Notes under the pieces: generated by a model
What the model saw: the letters and a program-made list of their open reading frames with translations, nothing else
Databases searched by the model: none
Told to the model about the DNA's origin: nothing
Made by a program: the position numbers and the translations under genes
Shown: piece after piece, positions 44,921 through 52,848 of the stretch
Numbering within the stretch: position 1 is the stretch's first letter
Layout of the letters: every line of letters begins with the position of its first letter
DNA from: Thermogemmatispora sp042408735
Lineage (GTDB): Bacteria; Chloroflexota; Ktedonobacteria; Ktedonobacterales; Ktedonobacteraceae
Direction: 5' to 3'
DNA: 64,000 bases
Assembly: GCF_042408735.1 (NCBI RefSeq)
Contig: NZ_JBHOQV010000137.1
Location: 1-64,000 of the forward strand

Positions 44921-44948
44921 TTAAATTGATTTAGTTAATTAATTTGAA
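44921..44948. promoter_or_regulatory. Candidate ROK repressor operator
   Basis: A 28-base, almost pure AT stretch with imperfect dyad symmetry (TTAAATTGATT ... AATTAATTTGAA) in GC-rich DNA, starting 12 bases downstream of the TATAGT -10 box. It resembles XylR/NagC-type AT-rich operators. Confidence 0.55.
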
Positions 44949-44960
44949 GCTCTGAGCAAG

Positions 44961-44989
44961 ACTATACCCGGCGGCCGAGGCGCTGTCAA
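44961..44989 (-). promoter_or_regulatory. Promoter of the ROK/sugar operon
   Basis: Minus-strand TTGACA (44984-44989), 17-bp spacer, TATAGT (44961-44966): a near-consensus sigma70-type promoter with a leader of about 55 nt. Confidence 0.75.
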
Positions 44990-45024
44990 GGGGGGAGGCC
45001 CTCCTCCCTCACAAGTGGCGGACC

Positions 45025-45054
45025 TTGACAGAGAACGGAGAGGGTGATTATACT
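45025..45054 (+). promoter_or_regulatory. Promoter of the suy operon
   Basis: TTGACA (45025-45030), 18-bp spacer, TATACT (45049-45054). The leader to suyA would be about 305 nt, long for this window. Confidence 0.7.
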
Positions 45055-45064
45055 TCCCATCGTC

Positions 45065-45075
45065 TGGTCATACCT
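45065..45075. promoter_or_regulatory. Candidate GntR/FadR-type operator at the suy promoter
   Basis: TGGTCATACCT fits the FadR-subfamily consensus TNGTNNNACNA except for its last base and lies just after the -10 box. The GntR regulator at 50556, last gene of the operon, is the likely ligand. Confidence 0.5.
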
Positions 45076-45366
45076 CCTACCTCTCTGAGGCAACGGTGGA
45101 GCGAAGGAGGGAAGGCAAGAAAGGAGGCTGGCCCATCCGGGCGCAGGGACCAGTCGCGATGGTGGGGAGAGAGCAACCTTTGGGAAACAAGGTGAGGAAG
45201 TGCAGACCGAACGGGGAACAGGTTGAGCCTTGCCCGGCTTATTCCCCTTATGCATGAGAGGCCATGGGAGGGCGACCTGAGCGTGAGCCTCTCGCCTCTC
45301 TCCCGTGCCTGTTGGCCGCCCCTTCGTTGCCGGGCGCCAACCACCAAAAAAAGCAGGAGCGTAGCC

Positions 45367-45705
45367 ATGAGCCACCCTGAAAGCCAGGCTCCCGAAGAGC
45401 AGCCAGTCGCGCCAGCAGCGCCGGGCTTTCTGATTCACAACGAAGGCGACCACGTCGCTGTAGCGGTCCGGGACATCACCCCTGGCCAACACCAGGCGGT
45501 CTATATGGACAGCGAACGCGAAGTGACCATCACTGTCCTAGAGGCCATTCCTCTGGGACACAAAGTAGCCCTGAGCGACCTGGCCGAAGGCGAGCGAGTC
45601 ATCGAATACGGCCTACCGATCGGACTGACACGCCGACCCATTCGGGCCGGGCAACACGTTCATACCCACAACATCAGGAGCGCACGATGGCAGAACAGCC
45701 TCTAA
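45367..45705 (+). CDS. suyA: (R)-Sulfolactate sulfo-lyase small subunit (SAF/UxaA-N domain)
   Basis: 112 aa from the ATG at 45367 (AGGAG seven bases before); an open frame from 45223 has no support. It is a single SAF domain: FLIHNEGDHVAVAVRDITPGQ, then IPLGHKVALSDLAEGERVIEYGLPIG and the closing HVHTHNI. In the UxaA family this domain is either fused to, or encoded separately from, the large catalytic domain; the separated form is characteristic of SuyAB. It overlaps suyB by 19 bases. A split altronate dehydratase is the alternative; the slcC- and comC-like genes downstream favour SuyA. Confidence 0.85.
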   Translation: MSHPESQAPEEQPVAPAAPGFLIHNEGDHVAVAVRDITPGQHQAVYMDSEREVTITVLEAIPLGHKVALSDLAEGERVIEYGLPIGLTRRPIRAGQHVHTHNIRSARWQNSL

Positions 45706-46844
45706 CCGGCTACCGTCGTCCTGACGGTCGCGTTGGCATTCGCAACCACGTCGTCATTCTTCCCGTTGATGATCTCTCCAATGCCGTCTGTGAGGCCGTT
45801 GCCCATGCCGTGCCTGGCACGCTGGCCCTGCCTCATGCCTATGGCCGTCTGCAATACGGCGCCGATCTTGAACTCACCTTTCGCACGCTGACCGGCAGCG
45901 GAGCCAACCCCAACGTGGCCGCCGCCGTTGTCATCGGCATCGAGCCGAACTGGACGCAACGTATTGTCGAAGGGATTGCCCGTACTGGCAAGCCCGTCGA
46001 AGGATTCTCCATTGAACGCTTCGGCGACCTGAAGACGCTGGAGCGTGCGGCTCGCGTAGCCCAGCGGATGCTGCAAGATGCCTCCGAGCTGCAGCGGCAG
46101 CCGATCGCCCGCGAGGAAGTGCTGATCAGCATCAAGTGCGGTGAGTCCGATACCACGACCGGGCTAGCCTCGTGTCCCACCGTGGCCCAGGTTGTTGATC
46201 GCCACGTGCTGGCCGGTGGCAGCGTCATCTTCGGCGAGACCTCCGAGTTGACGGGAGGTGAGCACCTGATCGCTCAGCGCTGCAGCGACGATGACGTACG
46301 TGCCCGCTTTCAGGCCATGTACGCGGATTACATTCGCGAGATCGAGGCCAGCGGGGCTAACCTGCTGGGATCGCAGCCGACGCAGGGCAATATTCGCGGC
46401 GGCCTGAGCACCATCGAAGAAAAAGCCCTTGGCAACATCGCCAAGACCGGCACAGTTCCCGTTGTGGATGCCCTGGAGCCGGCCCAGGCTCCGACCCGCC
46501 GTGGCCTCAATTTTATGGATTCCTCGTCGGCTGCCGCCGAATTCATTACCCTCATGGGGGCGGCGGGAGCGGTTCTGCACCTCTTCCCTACGGGGCAAGG
46601 CAATATTGTCGGCCATCCGCTTGTCCCAGTCATTAAGATCACAGCCAATCCCTTGACGGCCACCACAATGGCCGAGCATATCGATCTCGATGTCTCGGGC
46701 CTGCTGCGGCGGGAGTACGGCCTGCGCGAAGCAGGAGACCGCCTGATGGCCCTCATCGACCGTACCATTAATGGGCGTCTGACCTGTGCCGAGGCCCTGG
46801 GCCACCGCGAGTTTGTGCTAACGAAGCTCTATCGCAGCGCCTGA
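45687..46844 (+). CDS. suyB: (R)-Sulfolactate sulfo-lyase large subunit
   Basis: 385 aa, the length of SuyB. UxaA/GarD-family blocks run throughout: GYRRPDGRVGIRNHVVILP, DLSNAVCEAVAHAVPGTLALPH, GRLQYGADLELTFRTL, the iron-site region SIKCGESDTTTG, FGETSELTGGEHL, TIEEKALGNIAKTG and FMDSSSAAAEFIT. SuyAB removes sulfite from (R)-3-sulfolactate, giving pyruvate. The DLSNA block and the ALPH(A/P)YGRLQ(Y/F)GADL block are what I associate with SuyB more than with altronate or galactarate dehydratases. The gene overlaps suyA and is followed, on the same strand, by the dehydrogenases needed to make its substrate. Confidence 0.87.
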   Translation: MAEQPLTGYRRPDGRVGIRNHVVILPVDDLSNAVCEAVAHAVPGTLALPHAYGRLQYGADLELTFRTLTGSGANPNVAAAVVIGIEPNWTQRIVEGIARTGKPVEGFSIERFGDLKTLERAARVAQRMLQDASELQRQPIAREEVLISIKCGESDTTTGLASCPTVAQVVDRHVLAGGSVIFGETSELTGGEHLIAQRCSDDDVRARFQAMYADYIREIEASGANLLGSQPTQGNIRGGLSTIEEKALGNIAKTGTVPVVDALEPAQAPTRRGLNFMDSSSAAAEFITLMGAAGAVLHLFPTGQGNIVGHPLVPVIKITANPLTATTMAEHIDLDVSGLLRREYGLREAGDRLMALIDRTINGRLTCAEALGHREFVLTKLYRSA

Positions 46845-46900
46845 GCCGCACGGGCAGAGCGCCGAGAGGAGAAGCTCACCAGAAGGATCGTTTTACTGCT

Positions 46901-48349
46901 ATGGCTGGTCAAAGCAATTCGTCGACAACCTTGCTCTATATTCGTGGGGAGTGGTGCACAGCCGCCACAGGGCAGACACGCGAGGTACGCAACCCGGCGG
47001 ACGGCTCGCTCGTCGGAGCGGTGGCTTATGGGGGACGGACTGAGGCGCTGGCGGCGGCTGCGGCGGCTCAGGAAGCCTTCGCCGCCTGGGCGGGGCTGCC
47101 AGCGCGCGCGCGCGCCGATCTGCTGTTGCGAGCCGGCAGCCTCTTGGAGGAGCGGGTCACCCAGATCGGCTATCTACTGGCCCTGGAGTCGGGCAAGCGC
47201 CTGCCGGAGGCCGTAGCCGAGGTGCGTTTTGCCGTCGAGTATCTGCGCTGGTTCGCTGAACAGGTGCGGCGTCCTGCCGGGGAGCTGCTGCGTCACGAGA
47301 GCGGCCAGCGGCGGCAACTGACCTTGCGCCAGCCGATGGGAGTGGCTCTCTGCCTGACGCCCTGGAACTTTCCGGTCTCGATCCAAGCCCGCAAAATCGC
47401 CGCGGCTCTGGCCGCCGGCTGCACGGTGGTCTCGCGCCCATCCGAGAAAGCGCCCCTGGCCGTCATCGAACTCTTTCGCTGCCTGCATGAGGCCAGCCTG
47501 CCGCCGGGGGTGGCGAATCTGGTGCTGGGGCCGGCGGAAGAGATCACGACAGCTCTCCTGGCCCATCCTGCCGTGCGTGTGGTCAGTTTCACCGGCTCGA
47601 CCGAGGTGGGGCGCCGCATCATGGGCCTGGCCGCTGAGCGAATCGTGCGCCCCTTATTGGAACTGGGTGGCGACGCGCCCTTCATCGTCTTTGCCGATGC
47701 CGATCTGGAGCGAGCAGTTGAGGGAGCCATGCTGGCCAAGTTCCGCAACAATGGCCAATCGTGCATTGCCGCCAATCGCTTTTTTGTCGAGGCTCCCATC
47801 TTTGCCGACTTTGTCGAGCGCTTCGCGGCCCGCATCAATGCTATGCGCCTGGGCAATCCGGTCGTCGAGCCGATTCCCGACCTTGGTCCAGTCATCGACG
47901 AGCGGCGCCAGCGCGCCATCGCCTCCCTGGTGGAAGAGGCTCAGGCGGAGGGCGCTCGTCGGGTCACTGCAGAGGTACCTGTGCCCGCTCAAGGCACATT
48001 TGTCGCGCCGGCCCTGCTGGTAGATGTGCCCGACCAAAGTGCCCTGGCGCGCCAGGAGATCTTTGGTCCGGTGGCGGCTGTCTTCCCTTTTGAAAGCGAG
48101 GAAGAGGTGATAGAGCGAGCCAACGCCAGCGAGATGGGCCTGGCGGCCTATTTTTATACCAGCCGGCTTGACCGTGCCTGGCGAGTAGCCGAGGCTCTGG
48201 AGGCCGGCATAGTGGGTCTCAATACGCCCCTGCCCTCGGTGGCTTACGCCCCGATGGGAGGCATCAAGCAGAGTGGTCTGGGGCGAGAAGGGTCCCATGA
48301 GGGCCTCGACGAGTTCCAGGAGGTCAAATATCTCTGCTGCGAATGGTAG
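46901..48349 (+). CDS. NAD(P)-dependent aldehyde dehydrogenase, probable sulfolactaldehyde dehydrogenase
   Basis: 482 aa of the succinate-semialdehyde dehydrogenase (GabD) group. Catalytic C288 is in NNGQSCIAANRF and the general base E254 is in LLELGGDAPF; the cofactor site has TPWNFPVS, SEKAPLAVIEL and SFTGSTEVG. The known sulfolactaldehyde dehydrogenase of Pseudomonas putida SQ1 is from this group. Here the gene is 56 bases behind suyB, so oxidation of sulfolactaldehyde to (S)-sulfolactate is the natural reading. An aldehyde dehydrogenase would be unnecessary in a cluster that only consumed sulfolactate, which supports a sugar-derived source. The start has AAGGATCG upstream. Confidence 0.9.
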   Translation: MAGQSNSSTTLLYIRGEWCTAATGQTREVRNPADGSLVGAVAYGGRTEALAAAAAAQEAFAAWAGLPARARADLLLRAGSLLEERVTQIGYLLALESGKRLPEAVAEVRFAVEYLRWFAEQVRRPAGELLRHESGQRRQLTLRQPMGVALCLTPWNFPVSIQARKIAAALAAGCTVVSRPSEKAPLAVIELFRCLHEASLPPGVANLVLGPAEEITTALLAHPAVRVVSFTGSTEVGRRIMGLAAERIVRPLLELGGDAPFIVFADADLERAVEGAMLAKFRNNGQSCIAANRFFVEAPIFADFVERFAARINAMRLGNPVVEPIPDLGPVIDERRQRAIASLVEEAQAEGARRVTAEVPVPAQGTFVAPALLVDVPDQSALARQEIFGPVAAVFPFESEEEVIERANASEMGLAAYFYTSRLDRAWRVAEALEAGIVGLNTPLPSVAYAPMGGIKQSGLGREGSHEGLDEFQEVKYLCCEW

Positions 48350-48412
48350 CAAGCACCGTCGAGAACTAGAGGGGGGAAGGGGAGCGACCCGGAGAAAGGG
48401 GAAGGAGAAACC

Positions 48413-49357
48413 ATGATTCTGGTGACAGAGTGGCTGGCCTCGCCCGGTCCCGAGCTGCTGGCAGCCTCAGGGCAGGCCGTTCGCTACGAGCCGACGCTCT
48501 GGAGGGATGCGCCGCGCCTGCGCGAGCTGCTGCCGCAGGCCGAGGCCCTGATCGTGCGCAACCAGACGCGCGTCACGGCTTCCTTACTGGAGACGGCCCC
48601 GCGGCTGCGCGTGGTAGGGCGTCTGGGCGTGGGATTGGATAACATCGAGGTGGAGGCCCTGCGGGCGCGGGGAATCGCTCTGGTCACGGCCAGCCAGGCC
48701 AACGCCATCGCCGTGGCCGAGTACGTCCTGGCGGCCATGCTCCATGTGGCTCGCAACCTGGCGGCTGCTGATGCCAGTGTGAGGGCCGGTCAGTGGGAGC
48801 GGACCCGGCTCGGAGGAACAGAGCTATGGGGACGAACGCTTGGGCTGGTCGGAGTTGGGGAGATCGGACGGCGGGTGGCGCGGCGCGCCGCCGCCTTCGG
48901 GATGACGGTCCTGGGCTACGATCCCTTTGTGGGGCCATATGACTACGCGCCGACAGAGCTGGGCATTGCCATGCTGCCCCTGGCTGAGGTCCTGGCGCGG
49001 GCCGACTTCGTCAGCATTCATGTACCGCTCCTGCCGACCACCTATCACCTGTTCGACGCTGAACGCCTGGCTCAGATGCGCCCCCAGGCCGTCCTGATCA
49101 ATAGCGCGCGGGGCGGTATTGTCGATGAACAGGCCCTGGTGGAGGCCCTCAGCGCGGGCCACCTGCGCTATGCCGTGCTTGACGTCACCGAGCAAGAGCC
49201 ATTGCCTGCCGACAGCCCCCTGCGCGCCTCGTCGGCGGTCCTGCTGACCCCCCACATCGCCGGCCTCACGGCGGAGGCCCAGGAACGCACCTCCCGTCTG
49301 GTGGTGACAGAGGTTCTGCGCCTCTTGGCGGAAGGAAAGACAGAGGCCGCCCCCTAG
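48413..49357 (+). CDS. slcC: D-2-hydroxyacid dehydrogenase, probable (S)-sulfolactate dehydrogenase
   Basis: 314 aa of the phosphoglycerate-dehydrogenase-like family. The dinucleotide motif is GLVGVGEIGRR, and the catalytic triad is R in NSARGGIVDE, E in VTEQEPL, and H in LTPHIAGLT. LIVRNQTRVTASLLETAPRLRVVGRLGVGLDNI is the substrate-domain block. SlcC of Chromohalobacter, from this family, oxidises (S)-sulfolactate to sulfopyruvate. Together with the comC-like gene 111 bases downstream, this would invert sulfolactate, which is necessary because SuyAB accepts only the R form. Identification rests on context as much as on sequence. Confidence 0.8.
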   Translation: MILVTEWLASPGPELLAASGQAVRYEPTLWRDAPRLRELLPQAEALIVRNQTRVTASLLETAPRLRVVGRLGVGLDNIEVEALRARGIALVTASQANAIAVAEYVLAAMLHVARNLAAADASVRAGQWERTRLGGTELWGRTLGLVGVGEIGRRVARRAAAFGMTVLGYDPFVGPYDYAPTELGIAMLPLAEVLARADFVSIHVPLLPTTYHLFDAERLAQMRPQAVLINSARGGIVDEQALVEALSAGHLRYAVLDVTEQEPLPADSPLRASSAVLLTPHIAGLTAEAQERTSRLVVTEVLRLLAEGKTEAAP

Positions 49358-49468
49358 CCGCTGAGCGCAGCTTCCTGTCAGGGAGAGAGCACTTCTCTCG
49401 AGTCGCTGCGCGGGCCAGCCTTTGATCTTGTTTTAGACCTGGAAGAGAAGGAAGGGAAGAGGCCAATA

Positions 49469-50551
49469 ATGGAGCATACGGGATCTTCTGCTGCCACCGC
49501 TCTGGTGGCGGCTCCCGCCTTGGAAGAGTTTGCTCGCGCCATCTTGGAGGCGGTCGGCCTTCCGTCTGCTGATGCCTCTACGGTAGCCTGGGCCTTGGTG
49601 GCGGCCAATCTGGAGGGCATCGATACGCATGGCGTCTCGCGCCTGGCCCTCTACGCCCGACGTGTGCGGGCTGGTCTGGCGGCGGCGCGTCCTCAGCTAC
49701 GCTGGAGCCATCCCGCCCCGGCCCTGGCCCTGCTCGATGCCGACAACGCCCTGGGCCCTGTCGCCGCCGTGGCCGCCATCGACGAGGCAGTTCGCCTGGC
49801 GCGTGCGCAGGGCGTTGGCATGGTGGCGGTGGCCCATACCAATCACGCGGCTGCCCTATCAGCTTACGTCGAGCGAGCCGCGGAAGCCGGCTGTCTGGCC
49901 ATGATGGCCTGCAACACCCCGCCGGCCATGCCTCCCTGGGGAGGACGCCGGGCCTTTCTCGGCACCAATCCCCTGGCCTTTGCCTCACCCGGGCCAGCGG
50001 CCGGCGAGCCGCCGATCGTTGTCGACATGGCAACCACGGTCGTAGCGCGTGGTAATATTATTATGGCCGCGCGTCAGGGCCTGCCCATTCCCGAAGGTTG
50101 GGCCGTTGACGCCGAGGGCCGCCCGACCACCGATGCTCGAGCTGCCCTGGAGGGCGCAGTCCTGCCAATGGCCGGCCCCAAGGGCTACGCGCTCGCCCTC
50201 ATGGTCGAGATCCTCTCGGCGATCCTGCCCGGGTCTAGTTGGGGACCACAGTTGCGCTCTCCTTACGAGGATTGGACGAGGCCGACCGATGCGGGCCTCT
50301 GGTGCCTGGCTGTCTCCCTGCCAGAGATCATGCCCTTGGAGGTCTATCGGCAGCGCTTGCAGGCCCTGGTCGAGGCCCTGCATGCCGAACCTGCCGCCCC
50401 GGACGCCTCGGTACGCCTGCCGGGTGAGCGGCGCGCAGCAACGCGCTCCCTGCGCCTCCAGCAGGGCATTCCGATCGATCCGGCAACGCGAGCCGAGTTG
50501 ACGACCCTGGGCACCGAGCTGGGAGTAACGCCTCCGTGGAGGGAGCTATAG
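49469..50551 (+). CDS. comC: Malate/L-sulfolactate dehydrogenase family, probable (R)-sulfolactate dehydrogenase
   Basis: 360 aa of the Ldh2/MDH2 (ComC/YiaK) family, unrelated to classical lactate dehydrogenases. Key blocks: EGIDTHGVSRLALYARRVRAGL with the catalytic histidine, AVAHTNHAAALSAYVERAAE, FLGTNPLAFASPG, VVDMATTVVARGNI and PKGYALALMVEILS. ComC reduces sulfopyruvate to (R)-sulfolactate. The gene follows the slcC-like gene and lies five bases before a GntR regulator, as in known sulfolactate loci. The start at 49469 has GGAAGGGAAG upstream. Confidence 0.85.
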   Translation: MEHTGSSAATALVAAPALEEFARAILEAVGLPSADASTVAWALVAANLEGIDTHGVSRLALYARRVRAGLAAARPQLRWSHPAPALALLDADNALGPVAAVAAIDEAVRLARAQGVGMVAVAHTNHAAALSAYVERAAEAGCLAMMACNTPPAMPPWGGRRAFLGTNPLAFASPGPAAGEPPIVVDMATTVVARGNIIMAARQGLPIPEGWAVDAEGRPTTDARAALEGAVLPMAGPKGYALALMVEILSAILPGSSWGPQLRSPYEDWTRPTDAGLWCLAVSLPEIMPLEVYRQRLQALVEALHAEPAAPDASVRLPGERRAATRSLRLQQGIPIDPATRAELTTLGTELGVTPPWREL

Positions 50552-50555
50552 CACG

Positions 50556-51347
50556 ATGAGCGTCTTTCAACCTGTCCAAGATGGCCAGCGCAGCCTGGAA
50601 GGGCGGATCGTTTCCTATATTCGTGACCTCGTAGAGCAAGGGATTTTGACGCCGGGCGAGCGCCTGCCGCCGGAGCGGGAGCTGGCGGCCCAACTGCGTG
50701 TCAGCCGCACGGCGTTGCGGGAGGCTCTCCACACCCTGGCGGCCCTCGGGCTGGTGGAGGCGCGTCATGGGCGCGGCATCTTTGTCATCGGTGGCTCGCT
50801 GCAGGCCACGGCTCAGCGGCTCTCGCTGGCCCTTGGGACCCAAGATGCCCAAACGGAGAGCCTGGCTCGCATTCGTCAGCTCTTTGAGATCCGACGCGTT
50901 CTGGAAGGCGCGGCGGCGGAGTGGGCGGCCCAGCGGGCTCAGCCCGAGCAAATCGCCGAGATGCGCGCCGTGCTGGCGAAAGATCAGGCCCTGCGCACCG
51001 CCCAAGACGTTGACCGCACCCTTATCAGCGAGCTGGATGGCCAGCTTCACGCCCTGATCGCTGCCAGCACAGCCAACCGCTTGCTCGTCCTGCTCATGGC
51101 TACCCTCCTTGATGAGCTGGCCAGCGCGCGCAGCCGCAGCCTGGCCCTGCCGGAGCGTATTACCCGCTCCCTCGCTCAGCACATGGCCATTGTCGAAGCC
51201 ATCGCCGCAGGCGATCCGCAGGCTGCCCGCGCTCGCATGATCGAGCACCTTGACGACGTCGAGCAAAGCATCGTGCGCAGCCTGCCCGCCGAAGCCTCCG
51301 ATCTCCCCAGAGCGAGATGGCAGGATGACCCCAGGCCCCCTCGCTGA
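50556..51347 (+). CDS. GntR-family regulator, FadR/FCD subfamily
   Basis: 263 aa. Winged helix at about 15-80 (LEGRIVSYIRDLVEQGILTPGERLPPERELAAQLRVSRTALREALHTL), followed by an all-helical FCD domain (about 100-240) that senses small carboxylates through a metal ion. Begins four bases after comC, so it is part of the suy operon. An FCD regulator sensing sulfolactate or a related hydroxyacid would fit, and a GT-N3-AC operator is present at the suy promoter. Ends about 110 bases before the next promoter. Confidence 0.93.
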   Translation: MSVFQPVQDGQRSLEGRIVSYIRDLVEQGILTPGERLPPERELAAQLRVSRTALREALHTLAALGLVEARHGRGIFVIGGSLQATAQRLSLALGTQDAQTESLARIRQLFEIRRVLEGAAAEWAAQRAQPEQIAEMRAVLAKDQALRTAQDVDRTLISELDGQLHALIAASTANRLLVLLMATLLDELASARSRSLALPERITRSLAQHMAIVEAIAAGDPQAARARMIEHLDDVEQSIVRSLPAEASDLPRARWQDDPRPPR

Positions 51348-51456
51348 GCCAGACAGTTCAGGGCAGAGCGCAAGAGCGGGTCTGCCCTGCCTGCCCCGGT
51401 GCTAACGGTGACCGGCCCGGCTCCCTCAGCGACCGGTCAAGACTTCTCTCTTCCCC

Positions 51457-51485
51457 TTGACAATCAAAACGTTTTTCCTTATACT
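51457..51485 (+). promoter_or_regulatory. Promoter of the second LacI regulator with operator half in the spacer
   Basis: TTGACA (51457-51462), 17-bp spacer, TATACT (51480-51485). The spacer holds AATCAAAACGTTTT, most of the operator sequence found downstream. Confidence 0.8.
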
Positions 51486-51495
51486 TCCACTAACG

Positions 51496-51515
51496 TAATC
51501 AAAACGTTTTGATTA
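51496..51515. promoter_or_regulatory. LacI-family operator, perfect 20-bp palindrome
   Basis: TAATCAAAACGTTTTGATTA is fully self-complementary with the central CG of LacI-family sites. It covers the expected transcription start region, just downstream of the -10 box. With the partial copy in the promoter spacer it indicates strong autorepression. Confidence 0.8.
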
Positions 51516-51541
51516 TAGCAGGCGGCGGGTGCACAGCAGCG

Positions 51542-52600
51542 ATGACCACCATTAAAGATGTAGCGCGGGCCGCGGGTGTCTCGGTGAGCACGGTCTCCCA
51601 TGTGCTGTCGGGCCGCAGACCGATCAGTGAAGCGACACGCCTGCGGGTAATGGAGGCCATTGAGCGCCTCGGCTATCGTCCCAATCGGCTAGCTCAGGGT
51701 CTAGTGAGCAAAAGCAGCCGTTCGCTGGGCCTGCTGGTCCCGGATCTGGCCAACCCCTTCTTTGGCAGCATGGCTGAGGCCCTGGAGATTGCGGCCCATG
51801 AGCGCGGCTACAGCGTCATTCTTTGCAACACCAACCTGGACCCGGCGCGTGAGGCCGACTATCTCTCGATGCTGCTCAGTCGTCAGGTGGACGGCTTGCT
51901 CTATTTTCCCGGCACCCGGGTGCCCAACCGCTCCCTGATGGAGGCGATTGCTGCCGGTGTGCCGGTGGTAGTGGTAGACGAGCGCCTGGATAATCTGCCG
52001 GGTGTCTTCGTTGACAACTTTGATGGTGGGCGCCAGCTCGGGTTGCTGCTGGCACGCCTGGGGCATCGCTCGCTGCTCTTTCTGGGCGGGCCGGAGGGCC
52101 TGCCGACCGTCACGGATCGCCTTAACGGCTTGCGCGCCGGCCTGGCCGAGGGTGGCCAGACCAATGCCAGGCTGCTCTTGCGCTTCGGAGAGTACCGTGC
52201 CAGCCACGGTTACGAGACGATCCACGCCTGCGCCCGCGAGGGAATCTTGGCCGCCCCTCCTCAACAGCGCCCAACGGCGGTAGTGGCCGCCAACGATATG
52301 ATCGCGCTCGGAGCCTTGCGGGCCTTGCGCGAGCTGAATCTGCGCGTGCCGCACGATTGCTCGCTGACCGGCTTCGATGGAGTTGAGTTCACAGCCCTGA
52401 TTACCCCCTCGCTGACAACGGTGCAGCAGCCTTCGGGGCGCGTAGCGAGCGCGGCTGTCGAGCTGCTGCTAGCCCGGATCGAGGCCGTTGCCCATCGACA
52501 CGATGGGCAGGCTCAGGGCGAGGAGGCGCCAGCTATTCCTCATGTGATTTTGCCCGTCTCGCTGGTGGTGCGCGAGTCGGTGGCGCCACCACCACAGTGA
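51542..52600 (+). CDS. LacI-family transcriptional regulator
   Basis: 352 aa from the ATG at 51542, giving the standard start MTTIKDVARAAGVSVSTVSHVLSGR; an in-frame TTG at 51509 would sit inside the operator and add an unrelated tail. Helix-turn-helix, hinge helix (NRLAQGLVSKSS) and the full effector domain (SLGLLVPDLANPFFGSMAEALE, VVVDERLDN, PTAVVAANDMIALGALRALREL) are intact. It precedes an APC permease, BtpA-family protein, FGGY kinase and dehydrogenase on the same strand and is probably their regulator, although no second operator was found directly before the permease gene. Confidence 0.95.
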   Translation: MTTIKDVARAAGVSVSTVSHVLSGRRPISEATRLRVMEAIERLGYRPNRLAQGLVSKSSRSLGLLVPDLANPFFGSMAEALEIAAHERGYSVILCNTNLDPAREADYLSMLLSRQVDGLLYFPGTRVPNRSLMEAIAAGVPVVVVDERLDNLPGVFVDNFDGGRQLGLLLARLGHRSLLFLGGPEGLPTVTDRLNGLRAGLAEGGQTNARLLLRFGEYRASHGYETIHACAREGILAAPPQQRPTAVVAANDMIALGALRALRELNLRVPHDCSLTGFDGVEFTALITPSLTTVQQPSGRVASAAVELLLARIEAVAHRHDGQAQGEEAPAIPHVILPVSLVVRESVAPPPQ

Positions 52601-52848
52601 CCTGGAGCTTGCCTGTCCGCCCGTCTCGACGGCGAGCCGCTCCGTCGCTCTAGCTCTTCTCCTCCGGAGGTGGAAACGCGCCTGCTGCCCTATGTCCTTC
52701 CCATCTGACCAGCGTACGTCTTGATATCTGGACATCGTAACTACCCGATCTCTGCCTCGGTGAGCTGCTTTCGCTGAGAGGAAGGGCTATCACGGTCTGC
52801 TATCCATTGTTGTCTCCTGCTTTGATGACCTCACATCTGGAGGATCTG

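Noticed and set aside
45367..46844. Altronate dehydratase (UxaA) split into two genes
   Set aside because: Possible by family, but no uronate isomerase or mannonate/altronate genes are nearby, while slcC- and comC-like genes and an aldehyde dehydrogenase are.
52750..52848. TPP-riboswitch-like CTGAGAG before the APC permease
   Set aside because: Only the CTGAGA core is present; the second conserved stretch (ACCTGATC...) is missing.
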